Shown: positions 1 to 8,462 of the stretch, one piece after another
Numbering within the stretch: position 1 is the first letter of the stretch
Layout: each line of letters opens with the position of its first letter
From: a virus
DNA length: 37,953 bases
IMG/VR virus record: IMGVR_UViG_3300025759_000249
Span: 1-37,953 of that record
Strand: one strand, 5' to 3'
Position numbers and translations under genes: made by a program
The notes under the pieces: generated by a model
What the model saw: only the letters and a program-made list of their open reading frames with translations
What the model was told of the DNA's origin: nothing
The model's database searches: none

Positions 1-15
1 GAAGAAGAAGAGTAG
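1..15 (+). CDS. 3' end of an upstream gene (partial)
   Basis: The first twelve bases read as four Glu codons followed by TAG at 13-15, in a frame that could close an upstream gene. The next gene starts only 8 nt later, which fits the tight packing of the rest of this operon. Only four codons are present, so no function can be given and the reading is tentative. Confidence 0.3.
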   Translation, partial: EEEE

Positions 16-23
16 GACTCCAC

Positions 24-1466
24 ATGCGTATCATAGGCAACGATCCAAGCGTACCAAGGCAGGAACACGCTGTAGCTAGTGGTACGCTGCCAAACGGCAA
101 GCCTGTTATTGTGAACTCTGATGGCACTGTGAGTGTTGTTAGTGGGTCAAGTGCCTCTTTAGGTTCAGAGGCTGTTTTTGAAAGTGCGTCAGTCAATTAT
201 ACAAATACTACTTTTGATAGTAATTCAAATAAAGTAGTTGTTGCTTATAACGATGCAGATAATTCTTTTTCTGGCACAGCGGCTGTCGGAACAGTAAGTG
301 GTTCATCAATTACTTTTGGAACCCCTGTCGTATTTAATTCTGGCGAATCCGCATGGACTTCTATCGCTTTTGACAGCAACTCAAATAAGGTTGTAATAGC
401 GTATTCAGACAACGCTAATTCTAATTATGGAACCGCAATAGTTGGGACGGTAAGCGGCACAAGTATTAGTTTTGGTAGCGAGGTTGTTTTTAACAGTGCT
501 AGCTCAAGACGGATGGATATGGGTTTTGATAGTAATTCCAACAAAATTGTAATAGCGTTTGCTGATGTGCCTAGCGGTGAAGATGGATATGCAATTGTAG
601 GAACAGTATCGGGAACATCAATATCCTTTGGCAGTAGACAAGTTTTTCATAGCTATCAAATTGAATATCCTGCGGTTGCTTTTGACAGTAATTCTAACAA
701 AGTTGTTATCGCTTATTCTGCTTATGATGGTGGCGACAAGATGAGCGCAGTTGTAGGCACAGTATCTGGCACAAGTATTTCATTTGGAAGCACTGCTTCC
801 ATCTTATCAGGCAGTTATGGCATACATAATGGTGCTACTTTTGATAGTAACAGCAACAAAGTGGTAATTACTTTTAGGCATCAAGGCAGTTCTAGTCATG
901 GTACGGCTGTTGTTGGTACGGTTAGTGGAACTGACATAACTTTCGGAACTGCCGTTGTTTTCAACGCTGCTACTACAAATTACCCTGCGCCGCAATTTGA
1001 TAGCAACTCTAATAAAGTTGTTGTTTCCTATTTAAACTCCGACACAAACGTAGCGAGTGTAGTTGCAGGAACAGTAAGTGGAACGTCTATAACTTTTGGT
1101 AGTGCAACTGCTTTTAACACTGGAACAACTAATTACATCAAAAACACTTTTGATAGTAATAGTAATAAAGTAGTCACGGTTTACAGAGATAACGGCAATT
1201 CAAATTACGGCACAGCAATCGCTTTTGCTCCAGACTCTACAACTCTTTCTTCAGAGAACTACATAGGCATAGCTCGTTCTGGTGCAGCTTCTGGTGCAGG
1301 GGCTATCATAGACACGCAAGGTGCAATAGCCGACAACCTATCTGGGTTAACGGCAGGGCAAAGCTACTACGTTCAGACGGATGGCACACTAGGCACAACG
1401 GCTGATGATCCTAGCGTTTTTGCAGGGACGGCTGTATCGGCAACTAAACTTATCGTGAAAGGGTAA
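24..1466 (+). CDS. Seven-repeat beta-propeller tail/adhesin-like protein
   Basis: This 480-residue protein is probably a virion surface or tail-fibre component; the role is inferred. Residues about 16-38 form a module (ASGTLPNGKPVIVNSDGT) also present at the start of the next protein. Residues about 45-412 hold seven repeats of about 52 residues, each with a core like FDSNSNKVVIAY followed by VGTVSGTSISFGS. The core Phe lies at residues 64, 116, 168, 220, 273, 325 and 376. Seven short beta-rich repeats suggest a seven-bladed propeller. The C-terminal cap (about 413-480) contains SENYIG and LTAGQSYYVQTDGT, a tail-fibre-like end seen in marine phages. ATG at 24 follows AGGA at 14-17. The downstream gene is a longer paralogue two bases away. 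Receptor binding is possible but not shown. Confidence 0.75.
   Translation: MRIIGNDPSVPRQEHAVASGTLPNGKPVIVNSDGTVSVVSGSSASLGSEAVFESASVNYTNTTFDSNSNKVVVAYNDADNSFSGTAAVGTVSGSSITFGTPVVFNSGESAWTSIAFDSNSNKVVIAYSDNANSNYGTAIVGTVSGTSISFGSEVVFNSASSRRMDMGFDSNSNKIVIAFADVPSGEDGYAIVGTVSGTSISFGSRQVFHSYQIEYPAVAFDSNSNKVVIAYSAYDGGDKMSAVVGTVSGTSISFGSTASILSGSYGIHNGATFDSNSNKVVITFRHQGSSSHGTAVVGTVSGTDITFGTAVVFNAATTNYPAPQFDSNSNKVVVSYLNSDTNVASVVAGTVSGTSITFGSATAFNTGTTNYIKNTFDSNSNKVVTVYRDNGNSNYGTAIAFAPDSTTLSSENYIGIARSGAASGAGAIIDTQGAIADNLSGLTAGQSYYVQTDGTLGTTADDPSVFAGTAVSATKLIVKG
159..1236 (+). repeat. Tandem array of seven ~156-bp coding repeats (propeller 1)
   Basis: The phrase encoding FDSNSNK recurs at about 213, 369, 525, 681, 840, 996 and 1149, a period of 153-159 bp. 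The motif is highly conserved while the sequence between motifs varies, as expected for propeller blades with variable loops. Array borders are approximate. Confidence 0.8.
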
Positions 1467-1468
1467 CT

Positions 1469-4030
1469 ATGTTAAGACGTATAGGGGCTGAAGAAGGTGG
1501 TGAGTTTAAAGCGGTAGCCAGTGGCACACTGCCAAGCGGTAAGCCAGTAGTAGTTAATTCTGATGGGACGGTGAGTGTACCGACTTCTACATCTTCTTCT
1601 GTTGGATCTACAGTTACTTTTAATTCTGGCAGTTCAGAAATGAAAATAGGTGCTGCTTACGATAGTAACTCTAACAGAGTAGTTATTGCCTATAAAGATG
1701 CAGCTAACTCCAACTATGGCACAGCAATTGTAGGCACAGTCAGCGGAACCTCTATTAGTTTTGGTACGGCTGTTGTTTTTTTAAGTGGCAATAATGATGA
1801 TGGTGGAATTTGTTTTGACAGTACAAATAACAAAATAGTTATTACAACTAGAGATACCACCCCTAGTGTTGATGACGGTAAAGCATTTGTTGGCACTGTT
1901 TCTGGAACGTCTATAAGTTTTGGAAGCGCAGTAACATACGAGACTAACAATCCCGGCCGTAATAGGGTAGTTTTTGATAGTGTAAGTGGAAAGGTTGCCG
2001 TCTTATATTCAGAAGGGTCTAGTCCTTATCAGGCAAGATGTAGGATAGGCACAGTAAGTGGCACTTCAATTTCTTTTGGCACTGAAGCTAACCTTTCTTC
2101 TAACAGACTTAATAATTTTGAAGCTGCTTTTAATAGTGATGGTAAACTTGTTTATGCTGGTTATGATGTTACTAATTCTTTAGGAAAAGTTTTGTTGGGC
2201 ACAATAAGCGGCACTGATATTTCTTTTAGTTCTGAAACAAGTTTAGGAGTTCAAGCCTACCCAAAAGCAACAGTTTATGATAGCTCTAATGATAAATTTC
2301 TCATCTTATATGCCGATGCAAGCAGTTCAGAAGCTCTTACTGGTGTTGTAACAACATTAAGTGGAACAACTTTTTCTTTTGGAACAGCAGTCCGTATTAA
2401 TGGATCTTCTAATCAATCAGATATGTATGTAAATGGTGCATCATATAATGCATTGTCAGGTACAATAGTAGCAGCTTTTAGAGATAGGGATAATAGTAAC
2501 CAAGGCACTGTTGTAGACATAACAATTAGCGGTACATCTCTTACAGTGGGATCAGAAACAGTTTTTGAAACAGGAGATACAAGGTTTATTAATACAGTTT
2601 ACGATAGCACAGCACAAAAAACAGTAATTAACTTTCGTGATGTTGATGATAGCAGTTACGGTAAAGCACTTGTTTATAGTTCTGCTTCCAACAACCTCAC
2701 CTCAGAAAACTACATTGGTATGTCTAGGGGCGTGGCAGGAACAGATACTCGATCTGAAGCTATTGGCTCACCAACTGTGTTTGAAACAGGAGAACCTACA
2801 TCTATTACTACTGCTTATGACAGTTCAAACAATAGAGTTGTTATAAGCTATAGAGATGGTGGTAACAACTTTTATGCAACAACTGTAGTCGGAACTATTT
2901 CTGGCACATCTATATCTTTTGGAACACCAGTAGTTTTTAACTCTGAAAATTCAAATGGTATAACTAATGTATTTGATTCAAATGCAGGAAAAGTAGTTAC
3001 ACTTTATTTAACCTCTTTAGGTTATCCTTCAGCTAAAGTCGGAACTGTTTCTGGTACTTCAATAAGTTATGGTTCAGCTACTGCTATTATTTCTTCTAAC
3101 GCTTATTATATGTTTGGAGCTACTTTTGATTCAACAAACAACAAAGTAATTGTCGGTCATGGTTCATCAGGAGGAGCTAATGCAAATGTCAGTGTAGGAA
3201 CTGTCTCTGGTACATCTATAAGTTTTGGATCGGCAGCTACTACTGAAGGATCATATATGGGAGCTATGGGCTTTGACAGCACTAATGGTAAAGTTGTTTT
3301 TGCTCTTTATACATCTTCTAACGGTGGGAGAGCATACGTAGGAACAGTCTCTGGTACATCTATATCTTTTGGTTCTGCTGTTCAATTCAATAGTAATATA
3401 GGAGACCTTGCAGGAGTAGCTCATGACCCTAACTCTGGAAAAACAGTAATAGGTTACAGAAAAGGTGGGGGACAAGCTGCTGCTATTGTTGGAACTGTCT
3501 CTGGCACATCTATAAGTTTTGGATCAGAGACAGAAGTACAAACCAGTAACACTACTAACGTAGGTATGGGTTTTGACAGTCGTGTTAACAAAATTATTTA
3601 CGCTTATAGATATGGCCCAAGCCCTTATAATGGTAGATTACGAGTCGGAACTGTGAGCGGAACTTCTATATCGTTTGATTCAGAAGTAACATTTGAATCT
3701 GGTGAAACAAATAGTTTATCCCCCACCAGTATTGCATTTGATAGCACAGAAAATGTGGTTATAATTGGATATAAAGATGCAGGAGATAGCAATAAAGCTA
3801 AAGCCGTAGTTTATCAGGCCGCAGGAAGTTTTGTAAATCGTGCTGAAGTAGCAGATGGCGGCAACGCATCAATGGACATCATAGGCTCTGTGTCAGATAA
3901 CCAGATCGGCCTCACCGCAGGGCAGCAGTATTATGTACAGACAGATGGAACGATAAGCACAACAGCGGGTAGCCCAAGTGTACTGGCAGGGACTGCTATT
4001 TCTGCAACCGAACTCGTAGTAAAAACATAG
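1469..4030 (+). CDS. Double seven-repeat beta-propeller tail/adhesin-like protein
   Basis: This 853-residue protein is a paralogue of the preceding one. It has the same N-terminal module (ASGTLPSGKPVVVNSDGT), then seven repeats (about residues 45-405), a short linker containing SENYIGMSRG, a second set of seven repeats (about 430-785), and the LTAGQQYYVQTDGT cap. It therefore probably folds as two consecutive seven-bladed propellers. Repeat cores here are more diverged (FDSTNNKIVI, YDSSNDKFLI, FDSTENVVII) than in the first protein. The cap is split: its SENYIG half precedes the second propeller and its LTAGQ half follows it. This suggests that the second propeller was inserted into the cap. 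ATG at 1469 is 2 nt after the preceding stop, with AAGGG upstream. A tail or receptor-binding role is inferred. Confidence 0.75.
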   Translation: MLRRIGAEEGGEFKAVASGTLPSGKPVVVNSDGTVSVPTSTSSSVGSTVTFNSGSSEMKIGAAYDSNSNRVVIAYKDAANSNYGTAIVGTVSGTSISFGTAVVFLSGNNDDGGICFDSTNNKIVITTRDTTPSVDDGKAFVGTVSGTSISFGSAVTYETNNPGRNRVVFDSVSGKVAVLYSEGSSPYQARCRIGTVSGTSISFGTEANLSSNRLNNFEAAFNSDGKLVYAGYDVTNSLGKVLLGTISGTDISFSSETSLGVQAYPKATVYDSSNDKFLILYADASSSEALTGVVTTLSGTTFSFGTAVRINGSSNQSDMYVNGASYNALSGTIVAAFRDRDNSNQGTVVDITISGTSLTVGSETVFETGDTRFINTVYDSTAQKTVINFRDVDDSSYGKALVYSSASNNLTSENYIGMSRGVAGTDTRSEAIGSPTVFETGEPTSITTAYDSSNNRVVISYRDGGNNFYATTVVGTISGTSISFGTPVVFNSENSNGITNVFDSNAGKVVTLYLTSLGYPSAKVGTVSGTSISYGSATAIISSNAYYMFGATFDSTNNKVIVGHGSSGGANANVSVGTVSGTSISFGSAATTEGSYMGAMGFDSTNGKVVFALYTSSNGGRAYVGTVSGTSISFGSAVQFNSNIGDLAGVAHDPNSGKTVIGYRKGGGQAAAIVGTVSGTSISFGSETEVQTSNTTNVGMGFDSRVNKIIYAYRYGPSPYNGRLRVGTVSGTSISFDSEVTFESGETNSLSPTSIAFDSTENVVIIGYKDAGDSNKAKAVVYQAAGSFVNRAEVADGGNASMDIIGSVSDNQIGLTAGQQYYVQTDGTISTTAGSPSVLAGTAISATELVVKT
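1600..2685 (+). repeat. Second coding array of seven ~150-bp repeats (propeller 2)
   Basis: Seven diverged copies of the same blade motif can be counted by their cores: YDSNSNR, FDSTNNK, FDSVSGK, FNSDGKL, YDSSNDK, YNALSGT and YDSTAQK. Borders are approximate. Confidence 0.7.
2755..3825 (+). repeat. Third coding array of seven ~150-bp repeats (propeller 3)
   Basis: Seven more blades follow the internal SENYIG linker, with cores YDSSNNR, FDSNAGK, FDSTNNK, FDSTNGK, HDPNSGK, FDSRVNK and FDSTENV. The separating phrase VGTVSGTSIS is nearly invariant. Borders are approximate. Confidence 0.7.
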
Positions 4031-4037
4031 GTGATGA

Positions 4038-5948
4038 ATGCCACTAACCAAACTTCAGTTCCGCCCAGGTGTCAATCGAGAGACTACCTCTTACACCAAT
4101 GAGGGCGGTTGGTTTGACGTAGACAAGGTACGCTTTCGCTTTGGTATGCCTGAGAAGATTGGTGGTTGGCAGAAGTTTACGCCTGCATCATATCTTGGCA
4201 CAGCAAGAGCTATGCACCCTTGGGTTGGTTTGGATAACAGCCGATTGATAGGCATTGGCACATCTCTTAAATATTACATTAACCAAGATAGTGGCTTGTT
4301 TAATGATGTTACTCCTATAAGAAGCACAACATCAGCAGGAGATGTAACCTTTTCTGCTACTAACGGTTCATCAGTAATTACCGTAACAGACACAGCGCAC
4401 GGTGCAGTGGTAAATGATTTTGTAACATTTAGTGGAGCTGCAAGTCTGGGCGGCAATATAACTGCTGCGGTATTAAATCAAGAATACAACATTACAGAGA
4501 TAGTAAACGCTAACAGCTACAAGATTGCTGCTCGTACCGCAGGCACAACTATAGCCAGTATAACTGTAGATGGGGCATTATCCCCAACACCTGTCACCGC
4601 AAACTCCTCTGATACAGGTAATGGCGGCAGTTCTACAGTGGGAACTTATCAGGTAAGTGTTGGGTTAGATACAACTGCAACAGGTGCAGGTTGGGGTGTA
4701 GGTACTTGGGGTCGTAATGGTTGGGGTCAGGCAGCTACTACGCCGATTGTTACAAATACCTTGCGTATTTGGTCACATGATAACTTTGGTGAAGATCTTC
4801 TTATTAACGTGCGTAATGGCGGCATATACTATTGGGATAAAACGAGTGGTCTCAGTGCTAGAGCGGTAAGCTTGGACTCTCTTGCAGGATCTACTACTGC
4901 ACCTACAATTGCTAAACAGATTATGGTTTCTGACAGAGACAGGCACATCATAGCGTTTGGCTGTGATTCAGAACTTAATCCTGGAGTGCAAGATCCTTTG
5001 TTGATACGTTTCTCATCTCAAGAGTCTTTGACTGATTGGGCAACGAGACCCGATAATACGGCAGGGGAACTTAAAATAGGTTCTGGGTCTGAAATTGTTG
5101 CAGCCGTAGAAACAAGACAGCAGATACTTGTGTACACAGACGAGTCTCTCTATGCCATGCAGTTCTTAGGGCCACCGTTTACATTTGGTGTAAACCTAGT
5201 GTCAGAAAACACTACAATAATGGGGCCGTTATCTGCCGTAGCTGTAGAAGACAACGTGTTCTGGATGGGTTTAAAAGAGTTCTACTCTTATGGCGGTACA
5301 GTGCAGCGTTTACCATGTACAGTTCGAGACTTTGTCTTTGATGACTTCAACCTCTTGCAAAGAGAGAAAGTCGTAGCCGCAACCAATACAGCATTCTCTG
5401 AGATATGGTGGTTCTATCCTTCTGGATCTAGCGACAACAACGATAGATATGTAGTTTATAATTACGAGCAACAGGTTTGGTATTATGGAGCACTTTCAAG
5501 AAGCTATTGGATGGATCGTGGTATCTTCGACAACCCTATTGCAGCAGGGCCAAACAACTATCTCTACACTCAAGAGTCTGGATTTGATGACGATGGGTCT
5601 GCATTTACTGCATATATTGAATCAAGCCAAATGGACATAGGAGACGGAGAACAGTTTGCTTTTATCAAACGTATGATACCTGACTTAACCTTTAGAGGAT
5701 CTACAGCGGGTAGCCCATCTGCTAATCTAACAGTAAAAACCAGAAACTTTCCTGGGGGCAATTACTTACATACTACATCTAGCGCAGTAACAAAGTCTGC
5801 ATCTGTGCCTGTAGAACAGTTTACAGATCAAGTTCACCTACGATTACGTGGGCGTAGTTTTGCAATGCGTATTGAGTCTACAGCTTCTGGAGTTGGTTGG
5901 AGGTTAGGTTCTCCAAGGCTTGATATACGCCCTGATGGGAGGAGGTAG
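4038..5948 (+). CDS. Tail hub/nozzle-like protein (P22 gp10 / T7 gp12-like)
   Basis: A 636-residue structural protein. The N-terminus (PGVNRETTSYTNEGGWFD, then KVRFRFGMPEKIGGW) and the middle region (RFSSQESLTDW, then a TDESLYAMQFLGPPF stretch and LPCTVRDFVFDDF) resemble the phage stabilisation/tail-hub family typified by P22 gp10, with a possible relation to T7 gp12. Those proteins are propeller-like and form the tail channel below the portal. The assignment is by remembered family pattern, not a search. A Thr/Ser-rich insert lies at about residues 95-215. ATG at 4038 follows the previous stop by 7 nt with AGGTGA upstream. The stop overlaps the next start by one base (TAGTG). Confidence 0.6.
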   Translation: MPLTKLQFRPGVNRETTSYTNEGGWFDVDKVRFRFGMPEKIGGWQKFTPASYLGTARAMHPWVGLDNSRLIGIGTSLKYYINQDSGLFNDVTPIRSTTSAGDVTFSATNGSSVITVTDTAHGAVVNDFVTFSGAASLGGNITAAVLNQEYNITEIVNANSYKIAARTAGTTIASITVDGALSPTPVTANSSDTGNGGSSTVGTYQVSVGLDTTATGAGWGVGTWGRNGWGQAATTPIVTNTLRIWSHDNFGEDLLINVRNGGIYYWDKTSGLSARAVSLDSLAGSTTAPTIAKQIMVSDRDRHIIAFGCDSELNPGVQDPLLIRFSSQESLTDWATRPDNTAGELKIGSGSEIVAAVETRQQILVYTDESLYAMQFLGPPFTFGVNLVSENTTIMGPLSAVAVEDNVFWMGLKEFYSYGGTVQRLPCTVRDFVFDDFNLLQREKVVAATNTAFSEIWWFYPSGSSDNNDRYVVYNYEQQVWYYGALSRSYWMDRGIFDNPIAAGPNNYLYTQESGFDDDGSAFTAYIESSQMDIGDGEQFAFIKRMIPDLTFRGSTAGSPSANLTVKTRNFPGGNYLHTTSSAVTKSASVPVEQFTDQVHLRLRGRSFAMRIESTASGVGWRLGSPRLDIRPDGRR

Positions 5949-6244
5949 TGTCCAGAAATCTTATTCTGCCCTTCTTTGCTGTACCACCAACGCAGTATGA
6001 GCAGCAATATTTTGCTAACCTGACAAGAAGTTTTGCTGTATATATGGAACAGCAACAAAATCCAGGCGAAGAAAGGGCTACAAAGCTTACATTAACAGAC
6101 CTACAAACTGATGATTCAGGTTTAGAAAATGGAGCATTGTTTCAACAAGAAGGATTTGTTAAGATAGCATTAATCGATAAACCGCATGTCCGTGGTTCTG
6201 GGGCGACAGGTGCGGTAGGAACAGTAACGGTGACAACGACATGA
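5948..6244 (+). CDS. Conserved small phage structural protein
   Basis: This 98-residue protein starts at GTG 5948, sharing one base with the stop of the tail hub gene; GGAGG lies immediately upstream at 5941-5945. The sequence has an N-terminal hydrophobic patch (ILPFFAVPP), a central phrase NPGEERATKLTLTDLQTDDSGLENGALF and a Thr-rich end. Small proteins of this pattern commonly follow the tail hub gene in marine phages, but the function is unknown. The position suggests a minor tail or neck component. The alternative ATG is too far in to be likely. Confidence 0.6.
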   Translation: MSRNLILPFFAVPPTQYEQQYFANLTRSFAVYMEQQQNPGEERATKLTLTDLQTDDSGLENGALFQQEGFVKIALIDKPHVRGSGATGAVGTVTVTTT

Positions 6245-6468
6245 GTGATACAATTCTTACTATGAGCAACGGGTCTAAGTGGAGACCTTCATCATCTGTG
6301 GATACGATACAGTGCCACAGTTGTGATAACTTAGTAGACACACCAGAAGAAGTTGCTACATACCCAGATGGAAATTGTCCAGATTGCGGAGAGTCTTGGA
6401 CGGCAGAAACTAAACGGCACACGGCTATTACGGTAACCGCACCCGAAGCAATATCAGGAGAAGCATAA
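6241..6468 (+). CDS. Small zinc-ribbon protein
   Basis: A 75-residue protein with two CxxC pairs, C25/C28 (CHSC) and C46/C49 (CPDC), spaced as in a zinc ribbon that could bind one Zn ion. The gene overlaps the preceding stop by four bases (ATGA) and its own stop shares a base with the next start (TAATG), so it is embedded in the virion operon. Its role is not known; a minor structural or assembly factor is as likely as a nucleic-acid binding protein. Confidence 0.65.
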   Translation: MSDTILTMSNGSKWRPSSSVDTIQCHSCDNLVDTPEEVATYPDGNCPDCGESWTAETKRHTAITVTAPEAISGEA

Positions 6469-7583
6469 TGCCCGATTATGGTACTACAAGTGGTTCAGGT
6501 ACAGGTGCATCTGATAAATCTTATACAAGGGGTTCTGGCTACACTGCTAGTTCTTCTAAATCAGGTTCTAAAGCCTCGCAAAGAAGAAAAAAATTAGCAA
6601 AACAACTTGAGGCTCAAAAAGCCGCATATGAAAAACAACTTGCAACAGACGCTGCAAAGGCTCGTGAAACTTTTGCAAAAAAACCAACGACAGCAACAAT
6701 ATCAAATCAAGAACAGCAGCGTTTAGCGGCTGAAGCTGCAAAGGCTCGTCAAGCTTTACAAGACTTAGGTGGTATGACAGGTAACGTACCAGTAAGTTCT
6801 ATAAACAAGAGCAGTGCATCAAGACCATCCACAGCGTATGATAGTTCTAGTCAACAAACATCTAAAATAATAACGGGAGAACACTCCAACAAAACCGCAT
6901 TTGAAAAAATGCGAGATGATTTTTTAATGGATCTTGGTTTCAAAGATAAAGACGCAGATTATTACTACCGATTGTCTGATCGCACAAAAGCAGCGCAAGA
7001 CAGGGCAAAAGATGCAACAAGAATCACTACAACTGGTTCAGATGAACGTACAAAAACTATACCGCCAAGACCTGAAGAAGAGGTAGATCCGTTTCGTCCA
7101 CCTGTTTACCCACCCGTAATGCCACCAGAAATAGTTGATCCGTTTCGTCCGATCAACCCTCAATACCCAGGAATGTACGGCGGTCTAGGTGCTTTTGGTT
7201 ACAGCCCTGCGTTAATGCAGTTTGAATCGCAACAAGGTGCAGGTCAGGTTCCGTATTATATGGCGGCAGCTAGGAACGCTCAGACTCCAAACATGAGTCC
7301 TGCATTTATGCATGCTGCTAGGAACTACGACATACTAGGCGGAATGCAAAGAACTATGCCTCGCCCTATAGAAATGATGAGCGCAGCAGAACGTGCTCAG
7401 ATTGCAGGCATGAGTAACTTCAGCACACCTAACTACAACTCACCATACGATCAGTTTAATTTTTTTAGTAATATGGTTAGTAGCGGGATGCCTACACAAG
7501 TACCTACAGGCCCTTCTGGTAAAGGAGCAAGGCCAAGTGGCGTTGGTTTAGGAGCTTTACTTGCAAGTGGGGTGTTTGGGTAA
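6468..7583 (+). CDS. Pro/Gln-rich putative structural protein with coiled coil
   Basis: This 371-residue protein is not recognised as a named family. Residues 1-35 are Ser/Gly-rich. Residues about 38-70 are a Lys/Gln/Ala-rich coiled-coil segment, partly echoed at about 85-100 (RLAAEAAKARQAL). The middle carries a Pro-rich stretch with VDPFRP twice (near residues 206 and 223). The C-terminal half is rich in Met, Asn and Tyr. The composition resembles other low-complexity virion proteins of this operon. The ATG at 6468 overlaps the previous stop and the stop overlaps the holin-like gene. A minor virion or internal protein is inferred from context. Confidence 0.55.
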   Translation: MPDYGTTSGSGTGASDKSYTRGSGYTASSSKSGSKASQRRKKLAKQLEAQKAAYEKQLATDAAKARETFAKKPTTATISNQEQQRLAAEAAKARQALQDLGGMTGNVPVSSINKSSASRPSTAYDSSSQQTSKIITGEHSNKTAFEKMRDDFLMDLGFKDKDADYYYRLSDRTKAAQDRAKDATRITTTGSDERTKTIPPRPEEEVDPFRPPVYPPVMPPEIVDPFRPINPQYPGMYGGLGAFGYSPALMQFESQQGAGQVPYYMAAARNAQTPNMSPAFMHAARNYDILGGMQRTMPRPIEMMSAAERAQIAGMSNFSTPNYNSPYDQFNFFSNMVSSGMPTQVPTGPSGKGARPSGVGLGALLASGVFG

Positions 7584-7813
7584 TGCCTGCTACCGTACTA
7601 GATGATTGGAAAGTTCTACCACGCCTCATGATGTTGGCGGTTACAATCCTTACATACCAAGCGGTGCACTGGTTTATGGGCTTGCCTGATCCATCTGTTG
7701 CACAAAGCGGTCTGGTATCTGTGTGCATGGGTGCTCTGACGGGATGTTTTGGTATCTGGATGGGTAAAGAATCTACCTCTGCGAAGAAAAAAGTTGAAGA
7801 GGAATTACTATGA
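7583..7813 (+). CDS. Putative holin (two membrane segments)
   Basis: A 76-residue protein with two likely membrane helices, about residues 12-31 and 41-60, joined by the short loop MGLPDPSVAQSG, and a charged Lys/Glu-rich C-terminus. The size, hairpin topology and position four genes upstream of the endolysin fit a class II-type holin, which forms the membrane lesion that releases the endolysin. The gene overlaps neighbours at both ends (TAATG upstream, ATGA downstream). A second holin-like protein follows directly, so which one triggers lysis is uncertain. Confidence 0.6.
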   Translation: MPATVLDDWKVLPRLMMLAVTILTYQAVHWFMGLPDPSVAQSGLVSVCMGALTGCFGIWMGKESTSAKKKVEEELL

Positions 7814-8193
7814 TTGCTCAGATGATAGGGCCGATAGCCGAACTTGCAGGTGGTTGGCTCAAAGGTAAAGCAGACGCAAATGCTGCAAACGCAAAACTTA
7901 AACTAACAGAGGCGGAAGCGAAAGCCAAAATTATGCTCTCAAAAGAGACATCGATCGCGGACTGGGAGCGCATCATGGCAGAGGGTTCTAAATCGAGTTG
8001 GAAGGACGAATGGTTTGTAATTATTTTGTCTATCCCATTGATTTTATGTTGGATTCCAGGTGCAGAGGGTTGGGTTGATCGTGGCTTTGAGCAGCTCTCC
8101 AAAGCCCCAGACTGGTATTTTTACAGCCTTGGAATCGCAATTTCAGCGTCTTTTGGAATACGTGGGGCAACAGCTTTCTTTAAGAGGAGATAA
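7810..8193 (+). CDS. GTA-type 3TM holin-like membrane protein
   Basis: This 127-residue protein begins with an amphipathic Ala/Gly-rich segment (IGPIAELAGGWLKGKADA), followed by a Lys/Glu/Ala-rich helix and hydrophobic segments at about 68-83 and 102-120, ending in a basic tail (FFKRR). The pattern matches the holin family described for gene-transfer-agent release (GTA holin, 3TM), from memory of the family. It starts in an ATGA overlap with the first holin candidate and ends in a TAATG overlap with the next gene. A lysis role is supported by the adjacent endolysin. Confidence 0.6.
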   Translation: MIAQMIGPIAELAGGWLKGKADANAANAKLKLTEAEAKAKIMLSKETSIADWERIMAEGSKSSWKDEWFVIILSIPLILCWIPGAEGWVDRGFEQLSKAPDWYFYSLGIAISASFGIRGATAFFKRR

Positions 8194-8462
8194 TGACAGA
8201 TTTAAAAATACCTGTTGCTCTTGTCTTCGCCATGGCTGTGCAGTTAGTGGCGTTGGTCTGGTATATCTCTGGAATGGTTCATGACATTGAGCATCTTGAG
8301 GGAACAGTGTCTGCACAACAAGATATTATTGAGCTACTTAACGCAGATGTAAATGATTTGTGGCACTTCTGTACTTTTACGGAAAACAAATGGGCAGAGA
8401 GCTATACCTCTGACATGGTCTATGAACGTGTCTGTGGATCAAAAGAGGTTGTCAATGAGTGA
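8193..8462 (+). CDS. Single-anchor membrane protein, possible inner-membrane spanin
   Basis: An 89-residue protein with one N-terminal membrane helix (about residues 6-28) followed by a short helical segment likely to lie in the periplasm (DIEHLEGTVSAQQDIIELL) and two Cys residues (C60 and one near the C-terminus). The topology and the position between holin and endolysin genes suggest an i-spanin-like role in disrupting the outer membrane, but no o-spanin lipoprotein gene is visible. It could instead be an accessory holin. The stop overlaps the endolysin start by 8 nt. Confidence 0.5.
   Translation: MTDLKIPVALVFAMAVQLVALVWYISGMVHDIEHLEGTVSAQQDIIELLNADVNDLWHFCTFTENKWAESYTSDMVYERVCGSKEVVNE

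Noticed and set aside
159-3825. CRISPR-like appearance of regularly spaced repeats
   Set aside because: The repeats are in-frame protein blades with variable but coding spacers and a ~155-bp period; no cas genes are present.
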